Assembly (NCBI GenBank): GCA_001695595.3
Contig: MBPM02000042.1
Coordinates: forward strand, 124,001-188,000
DNA length: 64,000 bases
Origin: Plasmopara viticola
Taxonomy: Eukaryota; Oomycota; Peronosporomycetes; Peronosporales; Peronosporaceae
Direction: 5' to 3'
Shown here piece after piece: positions 57,425-64,000 of this stretch. Each line of letters begins with the position of its first letter. Position 1 is the first letter of the stretch. Below the pieces are notes generated by a model. The model searched no databases. It saw only the letters and a program-made list of their open reading frames with translations, and was not told the DNA's origin. The translations under genes and the position numbers were made by a program.

Positions 57425-57976
57425 CTAGATTTCGGAATTAAGCAGTTGGCGATTCGCGACTCGTAACAGCTTAAAGTACAGAATGGAAGGCAAAACCTGG
57501 ACGCACGATTCCTCTTGCGGCAGCATTGCTGTATTTGTAAAGCACCAACACTCGGGTTTTATAGATTGACCCTGTAAGATAATCGAGCAGTGCGCATTTT
57601 TATACCGCAAACCATAGATACTTAGATCCATAAGCAGATAGTACTGCTTCGCTTCCAACGATAGCAACAATCAGTGCGCGTCACAAGGCTTTCTTCGGTT
57701 ATGAGAGCGCTCTATCGTAGTATTTAAGATTAAGAGTGATGGAACCGTTTCCGTCGTTAAAGTCGACACCTATAGCAGACGCGCCGCTCAAAATGAAGTC
57801 ACTGAATAGTTTTGAGGAGATCTCCTGCTCTGGGTCAGAGAGGTCAAAAATACGAAAATGGATGCCTATTAAGGCTGAATAGCTGAGAGTGGCTCTGAGA
57901 ATGTCGAAGATTGATGGGAGAGTAAGCAAATGGGCATTAGAAGGCAATAGAATTGTTAAGGGGGTTTTCTTATCTG
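57425..57976 (-). pseudogene. two adjacent protein-like frames, possible gene relic
   Basis: On the minus strand 57976..57699 is open (about 92 codons, no ATG near its start) and encodes TLPSIFDILRATLSYSALIG, then FDLSDPEQEISSKLFSDFIL and GVDFNDGNGSITLNLKYYD. Shortly after, 57670..57425 is open for 81 codons with SIYGLRYKNAHCSIILQG and ECWCFTNTAMLPQEESC. The composition looks like folded protein. No family is recognised, and an exon or decayed gene fragment is equally possible. Confidence 0.25.
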
Positions 57977-58869
57977 AGATGAGCTAAAGCGTCGGCTGAT
58001 GCTAGTTTTTCGCAATGCGAACTGAATGTATTTCTTCTTTCGATCCGCATGTGTATGAACTATATTTTAGTTGACTTTGTCCGGAAATTCAAATAAACCT
58101 GCCCGAAGCTGACGTGGCAGTTGCACTCTTTGAGAGTAGACTGCGAACAGGTGCGTGTCAAGTGACGACCTCTTAAAAGGCCAACAGAGTAGATTAACCT
58201 TTTATGAGCAGTTGTTTTTGCTTCATTACTTGTGATTCTTGCCATGTACAATTGAAATTTAGACAAGTGCACCTAGGCTTATGATGATCTAAGTGTGAAA
58301 TCCTCGACTTTGGTAGCGTCTAGCATTGCATGGTTTTGGACCTGGATGCAAGGCATGATCTCATCCTGGCTAAAGTTCCTTAAAGTCTAGATTGACACCA
58401 TTGTGTCAATACGGCCATAACATTTAAGTCAAAGACCTTGAATACTTCGCTTTGATTATAGCGTAGTTTCGCCAAATCATGATTTGTTCTATGCTTTGAA
58501 AAAAAGCTCTATCGGGGCCGAGGTGGTTGAAGCATTGACCATTATATTGTCGTAATCACAACCGATGATGTCGAAGAAAAGAGGCCAGAAAGTGAAAAGC
58601 CAAGTAATCACTACGTGATTCTCGCAAAAATTAAAGTATGCTGCATGCCAGTGATGGCATGGTTGTATAAGTTAAGGCAGTATTTGCGAGCTCTCACCAC
58701 TGCAAATGAAGTGGCCTCGATCCTTTAAGTGAGACTCGTAGAATAGTTCTTTCAATAAATCTCTTGTACGGTGTGGCCAGCTTTCGGCCAAGGCATAGCC
58801 TACCATTCCACTTGAGAAAACACCCTATCTTCTGATCTATGCTTGTCGCCGATACGATTGCTGCGCATT

Positions 58870-59135
58870 GTGCAAGGTATAGCCAGCCATAGGCTAAGAC
58901 TCTGAGGGTAAGGCTATGCTGAATAAATTGGAGTGGCACGTATCAAACGAGAAGCGCTCGTCGTGAACAGCATTTGCTGCACATTAATGCAAGCTGTAGG
59001 CCATGGCTTCAACGGTAAGTCCCTGTGAATACACGTGAAGTGGCACGTAACCCACTGATCAACAATCACTGTGGACAGCGCCCACTGCATGTATAGCTGA
59101 CCCTTGCTGTTGTGCCAACCCTGAAGTGGCACAAA
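58870..59135. repeat. diverged tandem repeat
   Basis: Three blocks end in GAGTGGCAC or GAAGTGGCAC (near 58930, 59037 and 59121). The first two are preceded by related stretches containing TAGCCAG/TAGGCCA, GGCT, GGTAAG and GAATA. The unit is roughly 85-110 bp and diverged. Confidence 0.4.
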
Positions 59136-61175
59136 TTCGGCATCGCGGTGGCTTTCATGAGCACAACGCTTTGTTGTTAGTTAATTAAGATATGGGTGCA
59201 TCAATGCACGAACGGTGTTGACACGAGTACCACACGAATCGCCTCCTTGAGACCGTAGTTTTTTTTAACAAAACATCATAGTCATGCAATGCACGGGAAT
59301 TGAGCGCGAAAAAAAAACGCAGAAACCACATTGTTTACCCACGAGCAGTGCCCGAGTGCATATCACAAAAAATATTTCGTTTCTGAAGACTAGGTCATCA
59401 TTAGAGCAAAAAATATCTTCGAGGATACCAGGTTAAAGTGCATTATATTTGAAAAGATCTTTATACAGTTAGGGCCAATGTGGGTTGACCACATTGCGCC
59501 GAGACTTCGTGCGGAGGTGACTTGGTCCTGCCAATTACTTTGACAAGTACAGTGCGAACAAGGTACAGTGGTCGGTCATTTGCTAATTCTTCTCGAGATG
59601 AACACAAAACAGATGTAAGAAAAACTATCACAAAGAGGCATTTTGTTAAGATGATCACTTATCAGAACCTGTAACGGAATTATGCACAGTTCATCTCGCG
59701 CGTACGAACCACGTACTAGAGCTGATGTAAACGAGGTCACATTTATAATAGAACATTTTCGGGTGGCAAGGTAACGAATTAGCCTAAGTTACGTCTATCC
59801 TGGCTTATGGTACATCCTAAAACTTAACGAGAGCCACTTGATTATAATTAGATAGAGCAACTACCTTGCAGAGCGTAGTGGTCCACGATCTAAACCGATC
59901 ACTGATGTTAGAGTTTTTTAAACTCTAGAAAAGCATCTTTCACTTTAAGTAGCTCATTGTTATGGGCGCCTACCGGGAACCTGTAACTGCGAAGATTTGC
60001 GCGTGATCACTCATTCTCATTCCTCGTTGTGTGCTGATCGCAGTGCACAGCCAATGGCAAAGCCTGATGTGTCACAAACCGCACCGGTCTATCGCTTTCG
60101 ATCTGACAAGGTAAAAGGTCTTCCTTGGCTTTGGTACATGGACAAGCAATGTTGGTGTATCTAAATGCAAAGCTGCATTGGCTCTTGTTATAAAAATTAA
60201 GGTGTTGTATAACAGTATCGATCGAGGTATTCCGCTAAATTTTGCGGTCTATCGTGATGAAAGCTAAAAGCACTATACTCTCTGTGTCTCACTACGCACC
60301 TCTTGGTGATCATCTCGGTTGAGTAAAGGCGTATGGCTTAAGAAGCACAAACCCAAGTTGCTGCACATTTGTGAGTCCAACAATAAAATTCAGTTTAATT
60401 CTCGCCGAATGCGGTAGCACTAACGGCAAGTTTGCTGGTTTAATCTTGCTGTTGGCAGCCTATTTTTGACTGTCCTGCTTCGTTTGTCAGCGCTAGTTTT
60501 GTGCAATTTTATACTCATCTCCGCAAGTTAGCTCATTCTGTGGCTGTGCCGGGAATGGTCGCCGAAGCCGAAAGGATGGCACTACTTTAAAGCCGTATCT
60601 TTAGACAAGAAAGACGTCTATAGTGAGCTGTCTTGGGGCAAAGTACTCACGTAAAGGCTCTTTTGTAAGAGTGGCTATAGAATGCCTATAACCAGGCTTA
60701 ATATGCTCACAGCAGACCATCAGTAGACCTGTGTTTAGCTAGTGCAAGGATGTCGTACGTACTACGCAGTATGTGCGTAGATGCGCCAAGACATTGAAGA
60801 AGCGTGATTCTAATTGTTGAGTCTGCACTGATCAATGCCCTGTAGGGTAAAATTTGCGTTACTTCGTGCCTGGCGCACGGTCAATCTCGTCTGGTAGGGT
60901 CTCGGGATGTCAACTTTTGGCATTCTCTTCAGATTGTTGTGCGAATCCCAGGATCTCTTCAATATTTGCGTCTTCGGTCGTAGTGTACGCTTGCTATAAG
61001 ACACGAAGCAACCACGTTATGGATCTAAGGTTGATGGGAGATATATAGCCGAAGAGCTTGTTGGCAAAACTCTCTTACATTGTCAAAACTTAACCTAGCG
61101 CTCGAAAATATGTCAGTTTTTTATAAATACTTAAAAAAAAAACTCCAACGTCGTAATTTTTGTTGTTGCAATTAG

Positions 61176-61504
61176 TAATGTAATGTAATGTACTACGTTA
61201 TCGCGTTGCCAAGTTATGCACGTGCTAGGCTCAGTCTGGCTTGTCCACGGCATAGAGTGGTGTCCGCATACGTCGGGTCTCGTTCGGCGGGCAGTGCAGC
61301 CAGCACCGAGGTCGTGAGGGTCTTCCATTATACTGCTTAGCTCTGACTTGGTTAGAGCCCAGGTGGCGCCCGGTGCTGGAGACCGTCGCGTCGAGGGTGA
61401 GACTCGTTAGAGACCTGCAGATGCCCGAGAGCACCTGCCCGAAGCGCGCGAGCATTGAGCCCCCGCGCTTGGGAGGAGGGCGTCACCCCAACCTTTTCCA
61501 AGCT
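61176..61504 (-). repeat. SINE-like element, copy C
   Basis: 329 bp on the minus strand, flanked by a perfect 10 bp target duplication TTGCAATTAG (61166..61175 and 61505..61514). The head is AGCTTGGAAAAGGTTGGGG. The tail consists of ATTAC units (TAATG on the plus strand). It is nearly identical to copy B through most of its length. Short reading frames inside it are shared by all copies and are not genes. Confidence 0.9.
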
Positions 61505-61514
61505 TTGCAATTAG

Positions 61515-62832
61515 TTTTGTTTGCTTTTCTGATTAAAACGCATTTATATAGTCAATTCCATATGAAAAATACCTATTACAGCTAAGCTCTAAATTAATCG
61601 TATATAATAGGGACAAGTATTGGGCATACGCTCGCAGGCCGACTCCCACAAAGCTGCATTCGTGATAATGCATTGCACCGGTACACGCTAGAAGCGCAAC
61701 AAACATTAGAAGTTCTGGAGCACCGAATTAAATGCCATCTATATTCAAAATCGCCAATAAGAAACAGAAAAGTTAGCGTTAAGCGCGTCTCACCCGTAAT
61801 TTTACCATTTTTCAATTTACAACAATTAATAATCTAATTTAGTTGCATGAATCTCGCGTTCTTGTTTGTGCATTGTAATAGGGCTCCTAAGTGTACGATG
61901 CAACTGGATTTGAGAACTTTCTAAAGTCTAATGCTAGTAGAAGATCGAAATTATTCTTTAAACATAGTGTGGCAGTGCAATTGACTATGAGCAAAGAGTG
62001 TATTTTCGATCCTTAATCGGGAACCTTGGTAAGACGGAAAAAAGTTGCCGTGAGCGCCTTCCTTCCTCATCAAAGAGTCGGTAAGAACATTGCTGGCTGC
62101 CTCACATTTCCAAGGAGTTGTATATTAATTTAGCAGCATCATTACTATACTTCGAAGCAAATGACGTGTCTGTCGTAAGCATTCATTGCTTTAAACTAAA
62201 GTTTATTATATGAAAAATACTTGAAAACAGGTCGAATAAGAAACAGCACGAATCTATAGAGCAGCTCCTGACCGTCTCAAGAAATCCTGCACCATCAGTT
62301 AGCTCGTTCACGGATGTAATAACGAATGAAAAGTCGATGCCTGCAGCCAGAAGCGTGTGCAACGTGACACCGAAAAAGCGACTAGAAGAAGTTCAAATAG
62401 CTCATTCACGGACGTGATGACGAATGAAAGGTCGATGCTTGCGTGTGCAATGTGACCAAAAAAAGTGACAAGGACTGTTAACATTCCACACAAACATTAA
62501 AGACAAGAAACACCCGGAATTGGAACGCAGAAAATAATTATTCGGTTTGCTTCAGCGAACTCGTCAAAGAAAATGACATATAAAAAGTGAACTTCACAAT
62601 CAGCACTGCAGCTTCTCCATCGATGACATCACTTCACATGCTTCAGTACCATCGGCCACGCGGTCGAGCAACCACAGCACCACCACGGACCACCGTCCTT
62701 CCAGCTACAACAACCTCATCATTGTCCTTCATATCATGGCCATCACCTTCCGGGTCTTCGCGAAGTCCTCGCAGAGCTATCCGTCACATCCATCGATCGT
62801 TCTGTTAGTACCTTAAAGTATATATGTCAATG
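61515..62832. other. intergenic region with a small tandem duplication
   Basis: About 1.3 kb AT-rich. It contains the duplicated unit at 62300..62470. Its right end (62600-62810) is G/C-richer and, on the minus strand, holds broken frames such as DNDEVVVAGRTVVRGGAVVA downstream of the secreted-protein gene. Confidence 0.4.
62300..62470. repeat. imperfect tandem duplication, period about 98 bp
   Basis: TAGCTCGTTCACGGATGTAA at 62300 recurs as TAGCTCATTCACGGACGTGA at 62398. Both are followed by ACGAATGAAA(A/G)GTCGATGC and a GTGTGCAA(C/T)GTGAC block. The second unit lacks about 15 bases. Confidence 0.75.
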
Positions 62833-63051
62833 TCAAATTACATTACCACGATAGCCACCAGCACCCCCAGCGTCATCATCCCCACCACCGAGTCCGCCCA
62901 TATCACCGGCGTCATCGTCACCCATACCGCCGTCGATCAAAATACGATTTTTGCCACTGATAAGTTCACGGGTATCAGCATGATCAAGCGCGAGCGTCGA
63001 TATCGCTGAATCGAACAAAATTGACCCCAAGACAAAGAAAACGGCCTTCAT
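62833..63051 (-). CDS. small secreted Gly/Asp-rich protein
   Basis: A 72-residue frame with a clear signal peptide (MKAVFFVLGSILFDSAISTLA, cleavage likely after Ala 21-22). It is followed by DHADTRELISGKNRIL and a low-complexity GGMGDDDAGDMGGLGGGDDD region. Oomycetes secrete many short acidic glycine-rich proteins. RELI at about 28-31 sits where an RxLR motif would be but lacks the final Arg, and no EER follows, so I do not call it an RxLR effector. The frame stops at TGA 62833..62835. Minus-strand sequence beyond it contains DNDEVVVAGRTVVRGGAVVA in another context, so the gene may once have been longer. Confidence 0.55.
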   Translation of the reverse strand: MKAVFFVLGSILFDSAISTLALDHADTRELISGKNRILIDGGMGDDDAGDMGGLGGGDDDAGGAGGYRGNVI

Positions 63052-64000
63052 TTTTGCTAGCTATTGAATTGAGAGCAAATTCAAGAGTGGGCAACGTAAG
63101 CTAGGCTGACATTGCCCAGTTGGCGTGTCAAATTTCCAAGAATTGTGCGTGAAGTAATTTTTGTTGATTCCGTGTAAATCGAATCAATGTGTTCTAACAA
63201 ATTATAGCCATAATAATGCCTGAAACATCTTGGCAGATTGTCTCCTTTTCCGGACTTTTTTTGCAAATGGATATTGTATTGCTTAGTATTCGTAGACTAC
63301 GGCCATAAAATATTTTTCGTTCCGTATACCAAAGCTGACAATAACAAACTCTTGTTTTGTCACTGGCGGTGAGTATGTATTGTACGGTTGATGTCCCTGT
63401 TAAGATTAGAAGCACTTTCATTTCATCACTCACAAGCTTGCACCTTGAAATCTCATTGACGTTTTTCATGCAAAGTTTGACAAAACGAGCTTATTGCGTG
63501 AACTTACGGTGGTGTGCGATCTTTTTTAAAATGCATCCGGACTAAAAATTAGTGAAGTTAAGTGTCGATTGCACACATTCGATATAAGAAAAGAACGAGA
63601 ACAAGGTTGATGTCCTTCTGCTTGATAGGTCTGTAGGTCAAGAGGGAACATAGTAATATTTGAATTTCGTGAAGCGTGAGAAGCCTAAACCTTTTTCATC
63701 GGTGGATTCAATTTACAGCGCTTGATCTTAGAGTATGAGAGCTCAGAAGCTGCGTTTAAAGATTTACGCTCTAATCACAGCTGTCGTTTGTTCTTTACGT
63801 CTTTAATAAACATTGCAGTGTAGTTAAATAAGTTTGATTCATTGCAAGTACAAATTGCTGGGCGGTTGACGTCATACAGAGAAATCTAGATTTGCCATAC
63901 CACTTGTAATTATGTCAGATCTGCGTGTCATAAACGGTATCATTTTCTCCGCCTGTAGCTTCGAAGGTGTTGCTCTAAACGACGACATTAACAGCGTCAG
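63052..64000. other. right-end non-coding region
   Basis: About 950 bp AT-rich, with short frames only (longest 91 codons on minus, no domain). It probably includes the promoter of the small secreted protein gene. Confidence 0.45.

Larger units (their letters stand above)
56758..61165. other. gene-poor region between SINE copies B and C
   Basis: About 4.4 kb of AT-rich DNA. It includes two adjacent minus-strand protein-like frames (57425..57976) and a diverged tandem repeat near 58870-59135. Short pieces near 60000-60600 read weakly like retroelement protein but are too decayed to assign. Confidence 0.45.

Noticed and set aside
60000..60600. Retroelement-like peptides (such as PMAKPDVSQTAPVYRF)
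   Set aside because: Too short and broken to assign to any element class from sequence alone.
62587..62808. Plus-strand Ser/Thr/Pro-rich 73-codon frame
   Set aside because: Low-complexity frame opposite broken minus-strand Gly/Val-rich sequence; no signal peptide or domain.
62920..62985. RxLR effector call for the small secreted protein
   Set aside because: RELI lacks the terminal Arg and no EER follows; only a secreted protein can be supported.
1..64000. CRISPR arrays, rRNA operons, tRNA genes
   Set aside because: No regularly spaced repeats, rRNA signature or convincing tRNA cloverleaf was seen by eye; a tRNA scan would be needed to exclude tRNAs formally.

Overview
The window looks like nuclear DNA of an oomycete, most likely a Peronosporales species (Phytophthora or a downy mildew). 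The evidence is eukaryotic genes with very short GT-AG introns (about 55-110 bp), oomycete-style initiator motifs upstream of some start codons, small gene islands separated by AT-rich gene-poor stretches, and a mix of Copia, LINE, SINE-like and TIR elements. No bacterial operon, rRNA gene, CRISPR array or confident tRNA was seen.

Layout. 0.1-5.3 kb: dynactin p150/DCTN1-like gene (two exons), then a short-chain dehydrogenase/reductase. 5.3-13.4 kb: no supported gene. 13.4-14.5 kb: a non-autonomous TIR transposon with an 8 bp target duplication that carries a decayed coiled-coil coding fragment. 14.8-19.8 kb: compact gene island with a METTL21-like methyltransferase, an NMNAT/NadD-like adenylyltransferase interrupted by one in-frame stop, a four-exon D-aminoacyl-tRNA deacylase transcribed divergently from it, a small hypothetical gene, a MIS12-like kinetochore gene and an NDUFB2-like complex I subunit. 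20.0-24.4 kb: a very young, intact Copia retrotransposon (206 bp LTRs with one mismatch, CGAGC target duplication). 24.4-30.7 kb: a decayed LINE with ORF1-like, endonuclease, reverse transcriptase and zf-RVT remnants. 33.9-37.9 kb: an intronless type II topoisomerase with a probable mitochondrial presequence. 38.2-40.4 kb: an MMS2/UEV gene facing a lamin-tail/CDP-alcohol-phosphotransferase-like membrane protein. 44.0-49.9 kb: a SINE-like copy, a CENP-B/Tigger-like transposase-derived gene with a lost DDE triad, and a convergent three-exon coiled-coil/LRR gene. 50-64 kb: mainly AT-rich non-coding DNA with two more SINE-like copies, small repeats, and one small secreted Gly/Asp-rich protein.

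The host genes do not form one pathway. They cover microtubule transport (dynactin), chromosome segregation (MIS12), mitochondrial function (complex I subunit, topoisomerase II), tRNA proofreading (DTD), NAD synthesis (NMNAT) and ubiquitin signalling (UEV). Neighbouring genes are often convergent or divergent with gaps under 200 bp. The most unusual items are the Copia primer-binding site that contains the polyprotein start codon, the lamin-tail protein joined to a degenerate CDP-alcohol phosphotransferase-like region, and the DDE-dead transposase-derived gene. All protein assignments were made by reading motifs; no database search was run.
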